DNA from: Liolophura sinensis
Lineage: Eukaryota > Mollusca > Polyplacophora > Chitonida > Chitonidae
Assembly: GCF_032854445.1 (NCBI RefSeq)
Contig: NC_088295.1
Location: 20,635,385-20,695,384 of the forward strand
Reading direction: 5' to 3'
Length of the DNA stretch: 60,000 nt
Numbering within the stretch: the stretch's first letter is position 1; the number at the start of each line of letters is the position of its first letter. Below the pieces are notes generated by a model. That model had not been told where the DNA came from, ran no database searches, and worked only from the letters and a program-made list of their open reading frames with translations. A program made the position numbers and the translations under genes. Of this stretch, positions 12,740 to 24,069 are shown piece after piece.

Positions 12740-12900
12740 CATGTATGTCTTGAACAGGGTTTAATATCGCTTATCTGTCTGGATCTGGCATATGCGTGGC
12801 ACGTGCTTCCTTTCCCCGCAGGTCTGAGGGGCCTGCCTGACCCCACCATCTGCTCCATTTACGACACCTTGCCAAATCAATTGGCAGGCGATGACAACCA
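12740..12900. promoter_or_regulatory. G+C-richer patch with clustered factor motifs
   Basis: Contains gcttatctg (GATA-like), ggcacgtgc (E-box), ccatctgc (E-box), ccatttacgac (Cdx/Hox-like) and an everted tgccaa-atcaa-ttggca at 12870-12886. It stands out from A/T-rich surroundings. No splice-bounded coding exon was recognised. Regulatory role is inference. Confidence 0.2.
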
Positions 12901-15000
12901 GATTCATCATGTGAGCAACAATACAATTTAATTACATTTTACTTTCAAAATTACAGTATCTTCAAAGGTATTTCTTACATATAGCTAACACCTGCGAGTC
13001 TTCAGCAAAAAAACTTTAATATCAGTCTTGAAGTGTCATACAGACTGCAGAAATGCACACAGATGAATATTAGCAAGCAAATCATCAAATTTTTTTGTTA
13101 AGGATTGCTTATATATGAATATTAAAACTTCAAGATAACAAGTCAGCCATCATTCTTAAAACATGACACTGGTTCCACCAAAATGACAAAAACCTATACC
13201 AGGTCAGGAAATTAGCTCACAAATTTCATCTGAAACCAAAGCGAAGTCAAATTATCGATCATTCAATTTTTTTTTTTTGGCAGCCGTACCACAGCTAGTA
13301 TACACTGTTACAATTTCCATATATTTTTATCCCATTTCCCAGTGAGCCATCACCCCCTTTAAATATTTGGTCTGTACTTTGTACATGGGTATGTGTGCAT
13401 GACATCTCAACCAGTGCCAGGAAGTGCAATCCCTCACTACCCTGCCTCTCCTACTGGTTGGGACAGTTACAGATGCAATAACAGTCCTGCATACAGTGTA
13501 CATCTGTCCTGTTCATTTAGTGCTATCCTATCCTACTCCTGTCCAGAATTTCATACTTCAGATTGAAAGTATGAAGTATGGAAGTATCAACATGTACATT
13601 ATACCCATTGTACATTTTATTTCTGCACAAATACAAATTACTGGCCATAAAGGTATCATCCTGTATCCTACAAACTATTAACATGCAGATAGTTACAATT
13701 TTAGCATATTACACTGTCTCCTGATGTTCAACACCAGTGGCCTTGCTTTCAATAAAACCTTCAAAAAAAGTTTGACCACCACCTATCTGGTGTTATAAGG
13801 TCAAGAGTTGTTTCTCTTTGAAAATATGACATCTGAACATTACACCTGCACATCAGACCGAAATTGTGTATCCTGTATCCTGCAGTATCCTGCAAAAAAT
13901 TGAGTCAAGTCTAGCACACAGTATGCTTTTAAAGTATATGTTCATCAGCGGCACAGGTGACATAGAGTAAGCAAAAAGTTACTTTTTGCTCAAAGATTTG
14001 CAAATAATGCCACACCTACATGTTTACATGTAATCCATAACACACCTCCATAAAAGGATTGACTTTATATTAGCACCTGATCTAGTGCATGAACTGTACG
14101 GTAACAACAGAGGCTTGTTAATAATATCATGATATATCAGTCTAAGCAGATGTCAAAAAAGATGTTAAAAATGTCAAAGATGTGTGTGTATCCTTGAGAA
14201 ATGACAAACGTGCCATTTCTCTGATTGGGTTACATTCCCCGCCACCCTACACACTGTACACGACACTACAATCCCCGCTCTCTCCATGCCCTAGTAGCTT
14301 GGCCAGCCTTGGAGGAGAAATAATACAAAAGGGCCCACGCTTCGCAATATTGTGATGCTTATCCTCAATACAGCCCATTTAAAGATGAAGCTATGAGCCA
14401 GACCACCTGAACATGGCCTGGAAAGGAGATACTTGTATCCATCTTCCCAGAATAAAAACACGTGTCAGGCGACAACAACATGGGCAGGTCACAGGAGTAA
14501 CCATGATCAGAACATGGTGGCTGCGGGGAATGATGGAAGGATAACTGCAGCTGGGGCCATTCTCTGTGGACAATATTGAAGCTCTGAGTAGAAAAGGGAG
14601 CAAGAGCTGGTCAGAAATGGGTCAAACAGGTTTAGTGATTGTCTGGCCTGGTTGTCATCTCCTTATAAGGAGTGATCATCAGGCCAAGCCTCAGATCAAG
14701 CTTCCCATGCAGACTCACATTTATTACTGTCCTCCCACCACATTGAGGAGAGTACTACAGACAGAAAAAAGGATGAAACCACCAAGGACATTGTAATCAA
14801 TTGTGAAACCTGATACTCTGTGTACTCATTCCATGAACTTTAACCCTAGATGAAGTGGAGGGAGTGCTGACATTACCATACATGTATAAGCTCCAGAACG
14901 GACGGATTTTTTAACAATGCAAACTATGCAAATCAACTCTACGTTTTTTATTTTTTATTGATTATAGACTTGGAATGCTCATTCATGGTTTACAGGATGT

Positions 15001-15040
15001 GTGTGTGTGGGGGGGGGGGGGGGGGGAGGGGTATGGTACA
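15001..15040. repeat. (GT)n followed by an 18-base G run
   Basis: gtgtgtgt then 18 consecutive G (15009-15026), then aggggt. G-quadruplex formation is possible. Run length may be unreliable in the assembly. Confidence 0.85.
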
Positions 15041-16128
15041 ACAATGTAGGAGGGAGGGGAGGTACAATAATGTTGGGCGGTACAATGATGTCGGACTATA
15101 CATTAAGACTACCTCTCTCCTTACCATAAATTAATGAAAATCACATTCAGCCTGACTGTACAATTTATACATAAACCCATGAGAGCACTAACAGTTTTTG
15201 CAGAAGTTTCCTCTTCCTTGACAAATGAAGTCAGAAGTCTAAATCCAGTTCCTACAGGTTTGGGTTGGAGACAAAAGACAGTTGGCAAAGAAAACTGGAC
15301 TTAAGAGATCAATTTCTGATGTAACGGGTATCATGGTGCAAAATATTTATGATGCATAATCCTTTAAAAAAATGGCATGACATCAAAAAAGGTCATTTTT
15401 TTTAAGCCTGACAGAGCAGTTGGTAAAACTGTATAATGTCCAAGCCATGCAATATGTTCGACTACTGTCCAATAAACCAAAATAAAAAGTAGAATGACAC
15501 TGTCATACATAGATATTATTCTCTAATTAGACAGTGCTGAGATCTTGCCATTAAATCAACAGGAAAGGCTAAAATTATCACACTGCCATAGATGTGATAT
15601 GTTTATCGTATGCATAAATATTGTAGAGCAGTGACTTGTATGTTATAGAGTTATTAATCATTGCAGTGGTAAAGGACATTATGGTGGGCAGTGATCTTTG
15701 TATGCATAATATGGGTGGCCATTGCAATCCTATGATTGGCTGAGCAAACATTCAGCTGATAAGTCAGTGCCCATGTGAATGGTTTACACACTCTGTCCCA
15801 GTATAGGAAGGCGTCATAGGCTCACAATACAAATACAGATGTGGAAAGCCTTCTACAGATGTACAGCAGAAATGTGTGTATTAGGGAAAATGAAGTTTAA
15901 AAATCAGGCAAACTTTTGACATTCCATAAATCTGGTAAAGTAACTACAGAGACAATAAGCTTCTCTAGATAGGTGTTTACATAAGAAACCATAGCCCCAA
16001 ATAACAGACCTTTTGGAATCAGGCGAATAGAATGAGTACACAAAACAGAAAAATGATGTGAGCAAAATCGACAGAGGAACCTGGTTATCAATACCATTAT
16101 TGTTTTATTATTGATTTCAATTTAAATT

Positions 16129-16177
16129 GAAAATCAATCAAAATGACTAAAAAAATCAATCAAAATGACTAAAAAAA
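16129..16177. repeat. 21-bp direct duplication
   Basis: aatcaatcaaaatgactaaaa occurs twice in a row, in A-rich sequence preceding the larger degenerate array. Confidence 0.8.
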
Positions 16178-16279
16178 TATTCACAAAGCCAATAAATCTA
16201 AAACCATTAAAAACAGTTCTTTCCATCTCACAATCCTTAATGACTTTAACATGAGAGTGAAAAAAATATATACACAAAT

Positions 16280-16770
16280 GTTAGAGCTAAAAAAACGCTT
16301 AACCTTCAATCTAAAAAAGAGTGCCCATTATACAAGAGCTACAAGAAAGTTATAACCTTCTATGTGAGTACTTACATTTACACAATGTAGCGAATTAGAC
16401 AAGGTAGCTAAAAGAAAAAAAAAGCTTAACTTTCGAGTGTGTACACTTACCCACCATACCTTAGACTAAGGAGCTAAAAAAAGCTAAACCTTCCATCCAA
16501 GTATGTACAGTACACACCATGCCTTAGACTAGCAAGCTAAAAAAAAGCTTCACCTTTAATCCATGTGTAAGTGCCCATTATACAGGAGCTAAAAAAAAAA
16601 AAGCTTAACGTTCCATCTGAGTATGCACATTTACACACCATACCTTAGACTAGGGAGATAAAAAAAAGTTGATATTCTTGAGTAGAGCATGAAACACCAA
16701 TCAAATAAAGAAATAAAATTAAAAAAAAAAAAACAAAAGCTTAACCTTCAATCTATGCTTCATACAGGCA
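16280..16770. repeat. Degenerate tandem array (aaaaagcttaaccttc units)
   Basis: Repeated blocks of gagctaaaaaaaa, gcttaaccttcaatct, gagtatgcacatttacacac, cataccttagactagg, about 50-100 bp each with uneven length. A SINE-A tail interrupts it at 16672-16733. No coding potential. Confidence 0.75.
16672..16733 (+). mobile_element. SINE family A tail fragment inside a tandem array
   Basis: atattcttgagtagagcat then aaacaccaatcaaataaag and an A-rich stretch match the last ~50 bases of SINE-A. They interrupt a degenerate array of aaaagcttaaccttc-type units. An extreme 5' truncation is the likely origin. Confidence 0.75.
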
Positions 16771-19700
16771 AGCTAATAAAATGAGTGATGTGCACACATC
16801 ATTTGTGAAACAAAAGTGGAATAATCTGATTTCATCAATCTTTGTTTATAATGTTGTGAAGGTACTGAAAAAATAAATTTGGTCAAGAAAAACAACCAAA
16901 ATTACTTCAGTCCTAATTTACATATATTCATTCTTTACAACTTGAATATTCCATCACTCAGCTAGATATTCTAAGAGTAAAGTACTACAGGGTACAACAG
17001 TACTAAGCTTGTAACATAGTACATAACAGGGCTATATTTACTCTGCTGATTTAGGTCAGTGGCCTGGAACTACTTGAATATACCTTTCCATATAAACAGT
17101 GCCTTGCTGCATTAATAAGCCATTCCCTGGTAGGCAGCAGAAACATATGCTATAGCCAGCAACAGGTTGTGAAGTTAGGTGCAGATCAGATAAGTAGGCA
17201 CAAAAAAATGGTCTAGCCAAAAATCAATCACCCCTCTTAAAGTGTACTTCACACCATCTACCCCCATTTGAGAGCTACTTCCTGTACCATGAAAGAAAAA
17301 AAAATAAAACAAAAAAAAAAACACACACACACAAAAAACACTTCAATAGGGCCTGTGGATGAAGAGGGCAACAAAAAAAAAGAAGCCAGGGGAGTGGGCT
17401 AGTTTATAGTAATGACATCTAGGCCACTAATGTTAAACTGCTGCACTTGCTATATGTGGGAGGAAATGCTCATCACAGGCAACCATCTGTGCTAACAATG
17501 GCCCTTAGTTTGACAGATTGCTCCATTTCCTACACTACAATGAGATAAAATAGCAGCAGTTGATATAATGGGTCTGGAGTGCTGGGCTGCATCCTCTTGC
17601 TGCTAGCAGGCTGCAGCCCTGACTTCAGACCCCAGACAGAAGGGGGGAGTGGGGTATGACCATGGTGTCACGACCTGGCTGTCACCGACCCCCTACATAC
17701 AGGAAAAACCCACTTACCTCAAAGTATGACTGTCCCCCAAGATTGAACTCTGGCCATCCTGTCATCAGCCATCACCTCCCCAGCCCCAGACAACTGTCAA
17801 AACAAGACAAAACATTGTGCTCATCATTTCAAACTTGTGAATAAACTAACTGCTATTTTAACTAATAACAGGATAAGTGAAAGACTAACTGTCACCTGTC
17901 ATTATGGTTTACACAAGATCTAATGTTCAGCATTTGGCACTTCTGCACTGTATGAGGGCTGTACAGCCAGGTCCATTATCAAAGAGGCATCTATGTTAAT
18001 CACAGTCCACCAACATCAACCATTGAGATGGTGGTATGTGTGCCTTAAAGAGATTCTTAGGAGCTGGATGAGGTATATACTCCAACCATACTTAACTGAC
18101 AGTGGAAGTCTCATGATCCGCTACTTGTATACAGAGACTTGCCACATAGAATGTAGCCCACTGTATCAGAGATAACTCTCTCATAGCACGAATGTCTTCA
18201 CACCAAACTAAGCTAACTTCATCACAGACAAAAACATAGAAAATTTTATTTCAGAGGATGCCAGATGGAATTGTGTGTGACTTGCTGGAAATGTTTTGTG
18301 CTCACAAGTCTAACAAGTTGCCCTAGCTAGTGGAATGGACATGTTGTAATGCTCACATGGTGTGTGAGTCAGACATTAGGCCTATATCCAGCTGACCACA
18401 TATCTGGGTTAGCCTCCCACATTCCCTCCTCTGGCTAATCCACACCCATCTCATTCCTAACATCAAACCCGCCTCAGGCATCCATTCCTCACTGTTTAAC
18501 TACATATGTACTTTAGACAATATGCATAGCATATACAAACACTCCCTCATTCTAATATATCTATTAAAACTATTATAATGAAAAATATATTTAACAACTT
18601 TTTGCATCACTTCCATACCACCTAAAAAATGCAACAAAACCATTCTTAAGCCTGCTCATTGTGAACAAATGAAAGGGGCACAAATTTAATTTCCCAACCA
18701 AATTAATGCCTACCTCAGGTGTGAGCAGGCACATGTCTGAATCCCTCCAAAACAGCCTCTCCCACAAACAAATCAGCAACATTATTCAAAATAAATTAAA
18801 CTGCATACTGCACAATGTGCAGTGTAGACTTGCAACTTAACTCTGCCTTGTCACTCTGCCCTAGCCTGAAATGACTGCTATCCACATGCATGCACAGTCT
18901 GTCTGGCAGATGTTCATGTCACTTTCAATAGGTTAATAGAAGTTACAGACTGAATATTTTGTACTAATTAAGACAAAACATTATTGGCTCTAAATGAATT
19001 TCATGCACTTTGAAAAGAGTCAGATATAATGTAGGCTATATATTACTTTGACAACTGATCAACAGATCTTAATTCAGATACTATGTTCATGTCCAGATAA
19101 GACTTGTTACTTCTCCTTTTATACTCTGTTCTCTGATCAAAGCAAAGTAGGCCTACGGTTTGTAGTTTGACCAAAAAACTAAACAAAACTGCCCCTGTTA
19201 AACAAGTGTGTGCGTCTACATCAAAGACCGATTTCTCCAGTACACCTGCTTCATATGACTGGTGAACACAGTATGACACACCACATGTGTCATGACATCA
19301 TGTTTTTAACCTTACTATGACTTGCACCTTCTCCCCGTAGGATTAGATCCTGACAATTTACAATGCGTAGAAGAAGATAACTGTTTTGTTTGTTGTTTTT
19401 TTTTTGTCCATTGACGGGAAGCGCAAGACATTAATTAGTACCCTAAAACAAAGACACCATGACTGAAGGAATATATAAATAATTTTAGTACAGTGTTAAA
19501 CCCTACATCAAATAAATGTATGCAACAGAATATTGCCCTGCAACTGAATGACTACTTGCAATTTCCTTTATAAATGTAGACAGATATATATTACTACAGT
19601 AATTCAAGCCTTAGCTTTTACTTTGTCAAATTTTCTTAAGGACAAAAACATTAAAAGAAATAAAAAAAATTATACCTTCACCTGGCTTACTCCATATGTA

Positions 19701-20358
19701 ATATTTTCCATGTTGATGTTGTTTACTGGCATATGTGCTGAATGTGCCAAAATGTCTCCTGCTTCATCGGTTCTCCTTTCAACTTTTAAAAATACAAAGG
19801 AAAAAGAAAAATAATTAAATCAGTTGATATATACAATTAGTTGACTGGTGTTTTGTGCTGCACTCAATGTTTGACTCATATAGTGGTGGCAAAGATTTAT
19901 GCATATAGGAAACTACAATTTCCCGGATGGGCAAGCTTGCTGTAATACTTGATTTAAGGGCAACTAATCCTGGGGGTACAGGTATCACATACTACAGATA
20001 TCTGTGACAGTCTCATGATCACTGATCCGTGAGGTCAGGCATACCTGTTCTGCTGACATACCAATGGAAATCAGTTCACAGCAATGGGTTTGCTTCACAT
20101 GCTGCACAACAATGGTCACTCGTAAATGTACATGTACGCATACATAATTAAAATTCAGATTTCCAGCCCTCAGTGAAAGTCGTGGAAAATCATTCTACAC
20201 ACATCTTACATTTCTACTTGAGCATTAGCCGCACTGGACAGAGTATGAAGAGGTGTCGGAATCCCTGTGACACTACCCTATCTCATCAATCATTCTACTG
20301 TCTACCTTGTATTACACACTCAAACATGGTCTGCACACACTTACTATCAATACATGTA

Positions 20359-20508
20359 TTTATTTATTTATTTGATTGCTGTTTTACTAAGTACTCAGGA
20401 ATATTTCATTTACCAGACTGCGGCCAACATTATTGTGGGAGGAAACGGGGCAGAGCCAGGGTGAAACCCACGACCATCAACAAGTTGCTGCAAGACCTTC
20501 CTCGTATG
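20359..20508 (-). mobile_element. SINE family A, 5'-truncated
   Basis: (TTTA)n tail, then tttgattgctgttttact...actcaggaatatttcatttacc, the ggaggaaacgggg middle and accttcctcgta; the head is missing. No clear duplication was found. The truncated end abuts a perfect 38-bp palindrome (20505-20542). Confidence 0.9.
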
Positions 20509-20542
20509 TATATACATTGTACATGTACAATGTATATACATA
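20505..20542. repeat. Perfect 38-bp palindrome
   Basis: Two 19-base arms, tatgtatatacattgtaca and its exact reverse complement, with no spacer. It lies at the truncated end of the SINE at 20359-20508 and contains TACATGTA's core GTACATGTAC at the centre. Confidence 0.95.
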
Positions 20543-22154
20543 TATATGCATACACAATCAAACACTGCATTCACTGTACTTCTTATAGCTGCCCCACAAA
20601 ACCACACAAAAACTATTGTTCAATGTGTCACTTTTGTTAGAAAAGTTATGGTACATGTAACTGCTGAAAGGCATGCACAATATACACTACACAATATACA
20701 TGTAGAGACACTAACCTTACCCGTGTAAATTGACAGAATTCCAATTGCATGCCCATGTTTAATTTTCGTGTTAAATTGGATGAAAAATAGATTTCAATTA
20801 TTTCCCTCTTGAGCAGGCATACCAGAGAAAGAATTTAATATAACATGTATTTACAGCAATGAATAGGCCATGAAGTAAATCAAACCAGGTGAAGGGATGA
20901 AAGAAGGCTAATGCAATGAAGTTTCGACATAGGTATTCCCACCAGCATATTCTACTACTCAGCTGAGGCTTTAGTGAGTCATCTGGCAAAACAAGTGGAG
21001 ATCTTGAAAGAAGTCTATGAATGACAACTTTGTCCACAGACAGCAGGCAGTCAGGCCTGAAGAAAATATGTCAAATGGGTACATTTTACATTTTCTTCCC
21101 CAGGTATTTACTTCCATATAAAGGTGGGCCAGGTAGATAAGAGCTGCGATTGTAACTATGTAGGCAGAGTACGGTAAGGGTGTGTGGGAAGGGCTTTATT
21201 CCCAAGCCTAAGCGTAATACAGCTCTGCCAGCAGATTCTAATCGGCACTATCACCAGCAGTCCAATACCATATACAGCTATCTTAATCTGTTCAGCTAAT
21301 TCATGGATTCATACCCATTCACCATTAAAACCCACTAGACCAATTCATTCACATTTTTGTACGTCTTACAATGATATGTAAGTGGTGCAGATGAGTCAAA
21401 TATAGGTTAATGCTCTGTTCACTATGACAGCATTAAAATGAGTATAAACGAGTTAGGAGATAACCCTGACAATACAATACACTGAGAAATGTGGACACTG
21501 TGCAAAACCATGAGCTTAATATTGCCATGTTGTCACATGAGATCAACATTTCTCAACCATGGCCTGCAAAGCATGGTTAGGCATGCAAAAGACACAGCAA
21601 ACTATTTCTTGCTTGACAGAGTCTGTTCTGTACAGTAGTGTAGTAGGTTTACTAATGTAAGTAAGATGTACATGCTCCCATAAGAATGTGCTGAGATTAT
21701 ACCATGCATGAACAGTGTAGTGAGTAGTGAAGGAGGGGAGGGAAGAGACAAGTACTTAGGCCCTAGGATCACAAAGCCTTCTTAACTTTAAGTAAAAATT
21801 TTAATCTTTAAATTTTGTATGTTCCTCTCGTTGTTTTACTTGAAATTCGTTGCACAATATCTTACCCAGAATTTATGTCGTCAAGGGATATTTGAATCTT
21901 GTTACATCAGTAATAACAATCTTAAAGTGACCTGAAACTTGGACAAGTTTCGACTGATCACTTGGTGATCCCAGCCAAGTGGGGTGCTGGGAAATATATC
22001 CCCTCAAAGTTTCAGCATGTGATGACAAACAGGCTGACAGACTATATTTATAATGATCCCCTTGGCTGCCAGGAAGGGGTTGACCAGCATACAGCAGCCA
22101 GCAGTAGTCACCATTCACAAACCACCTGTTCCCACAGTGTAGCCATTACAAATA

Positions 22155-22219
22155 TGACCTTTATGACCTTTGCTCTCTGACCTAGACAGGAAGAGTGATT
22201 TATCTAAGGTCAGGGGTCA
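22155..22219. promoter_or_regulatory. Cluster of nuclear-receptor half-sites, possible enhancer
   Basis: tgacct at 22155, 22164 and 22178, then aggtca-g-gggtca at 22207-22219. The last is a DR1 arrangement of the type bound by RXR/HNF4-like receptors (family knowledge); the first two half-sites are spaced by three. A GATA-like ttatct lies at 22199. The surrounding 21950-22260 is richer in G+C than its neighbours and has cacctg and aaccacc motifs. Function is inferred from motifs only. Confidence 0.25.
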
Positions 22220-23954
22220 GTAGTTTAGCAGCCTGGGGTGAGAGGGTCTGATGGTAAGAGTGAGGAACCACACACATAGGCAGGATATACTCTGCAGAGA
22301 TAAAACGCCTACATTCATCGGGTCTTATCTGTGAACAGAGCCAGATCACTGCCAGTATTGTTTACTCCTCATTGCAGTCCACATACTTTGTATCTCACTA
22401 CTAAAAAACCTTAACCTGTAACTTCCAGAGCGAACCATACATATATCTGGGCTGTAATACAACTTCAATAGTACCTTCTGTGAAGCATTTGGCAAGCTTT
22501 TGCATGCAAAATAATCCAAAGGTAACATTTGAAGCTCTATTCCTAATTATTCGCATCACTTAGCTAGATAATGTTGATAATGTTGACAGCCTTCAACAAT
22601 GAAGACCTAATCTTTCACCTCACAGTTTCCTAATTTGTCCACTACAAAAACCAATCCCCACTGCATGAGGGAATCTTGTAAACTAACCAGTGGAAACCAA
22701 CATCAAAAGTTTGTTCAAGCATGTGTCCCTCTCTTACAAATGACTCTATACAGTATCAATGCAGGCTATTGTGTGCCGTTTAGATGAAACAAGCATTCTC
22801 CTAAAATATACCCCTTCATGGATATATGTACGATGTATTATCTCTAGATATTATCTTTTGCAGAGCCTAAAGGGAATCATTTTACTGCATGTGGTTGCAT
22901 GATATTAATAACATTATGTTATGATGAGAAATTCCCATACATGTATGTATGATCACGTTATAAAACAAAACCCAACCCAAGGTTCACGATGAAGTAACAC
23001 TACAGACAGTGCAAATACCTGTGTCGCATGTGATATGTCTCAAAACATATACATGAAGAGCACATAATGCCCAAATACTGCATCTCATAAAGAAAGAGTT
23101 CTCAAGAAAACACCAGTTGAAATGAAGCTGACAGTACAGGTAAGTTACTAACATGGATACAACTAGGATAAATCAGTTTAAGATCAGTTCCCAAATGTAA
23201 GCTATAGACCTCTACACAGCAAATAAATGACAACCAGCAAATGAATGCTCCAATCTGCCTTAGCAATCCTGTTAAGTAATCCAAGCCTCGCTGTATTTTT
23301 AGCTACTTCTTAACTTTAATGCTTGTAGAAATGACTGTTGATGACAGACATCCCTCAGGTGGCAGCTGTTCTCAAACTGACCATCCTCATTTGCCAAAAA
23401 AATGTATGGCAAAGGCCTAGATCCTGGCAAATAATTTATATTTATGGTCTTTAATTCTCTGTTAAATCATAAATACCTGTACACTCATAATGATTTTCCT
23501 ATGGCATTCTCAACAGTACTAGGCCATTGTTGCTCCTCTGAAATGAATCTCACATGATGTAACTACAGATGTCAAAAGGTAAAATTAAAAAAGTTTCAAT
23601 AAGTAGAGAGGAACAAAAAATCAGACCATATTGAGATTTAAGCCCCATAGCTCAGTGATCTGGCAGTTACTCTGTGTTAGGGAGCAGTAGGGATACACCA
23701 GCAATACTGCAGCTCCAGGCAACCTGTTAGCAAGATCCAGCTGAGAGTCACCAGTAGACTTCCTCCTTCCAAGAGCCTCCAGCAGCTCTGGTTTCAGACA
23801 CTTGTGGAACTTCCCACAGGGTCACTGATTTCCAACTACTTTGTCTTTGATGTCTGGAAACAGGCTCAACTAGATACCAGCTACACACCATAAATAAATG
23901 TGGACTGATCTGGGCTGGAGCTTCCAAGATGATCCACATGGACAGCTGACCAAA

Positions 23955-24069
23955 CAGTACCACACTTACCAAAGAGTTTGCACTAAAACTTGGTCAGTAC
24001 CACACTTACCAAAGAGTTTGCACTAAAACTTGGTCAGTACCACACTTACCAAAGAGTTTGCACTAAAAC
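23955..24069. repeat. 40-bp tandem repeat, 3 copies
   Basis: cagtaccacacttaccaaag, agtttgcactaaaacttggt at 23961, 24001 and 24041 phase, essentially identical, implying a recent expansion. Confidence 0.95.

Larger units (their letters stand above)
9031..16128. other. Non-coding interval with few structures
   Basis: Contains the (CT)n(CA)n tract, the motif-rich patch at 12740-12900, the G run at 15009 and a weak SINE-like patch near 10620-10680. No gene recognised. A G+C-richer stretch at 14190-14800 has no defensible frame. Confidence 0.5.
16771..23954. other. Non-coding interval
   Basis: Besides the SINE and palindrome near 20.4-20.5 kb and the motif cluster near 22.2 kb, nothing is recognised. 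A weak SINE-A-like patch lies at 19840-19905. Confidence 0.5.

Noticed and set aside
19836-19910. Possible SINE-A relic (gactggtgttttgtgctgca)
   Set aside because: Similarity fades after about 50 bases, so it was not listed as an element.
23641-23720. tRNA-like ccatagctcagtgatctgg
   Set aside because: Only an A box-like stretch; no matching B box at proper distance and no SINE body recognised.
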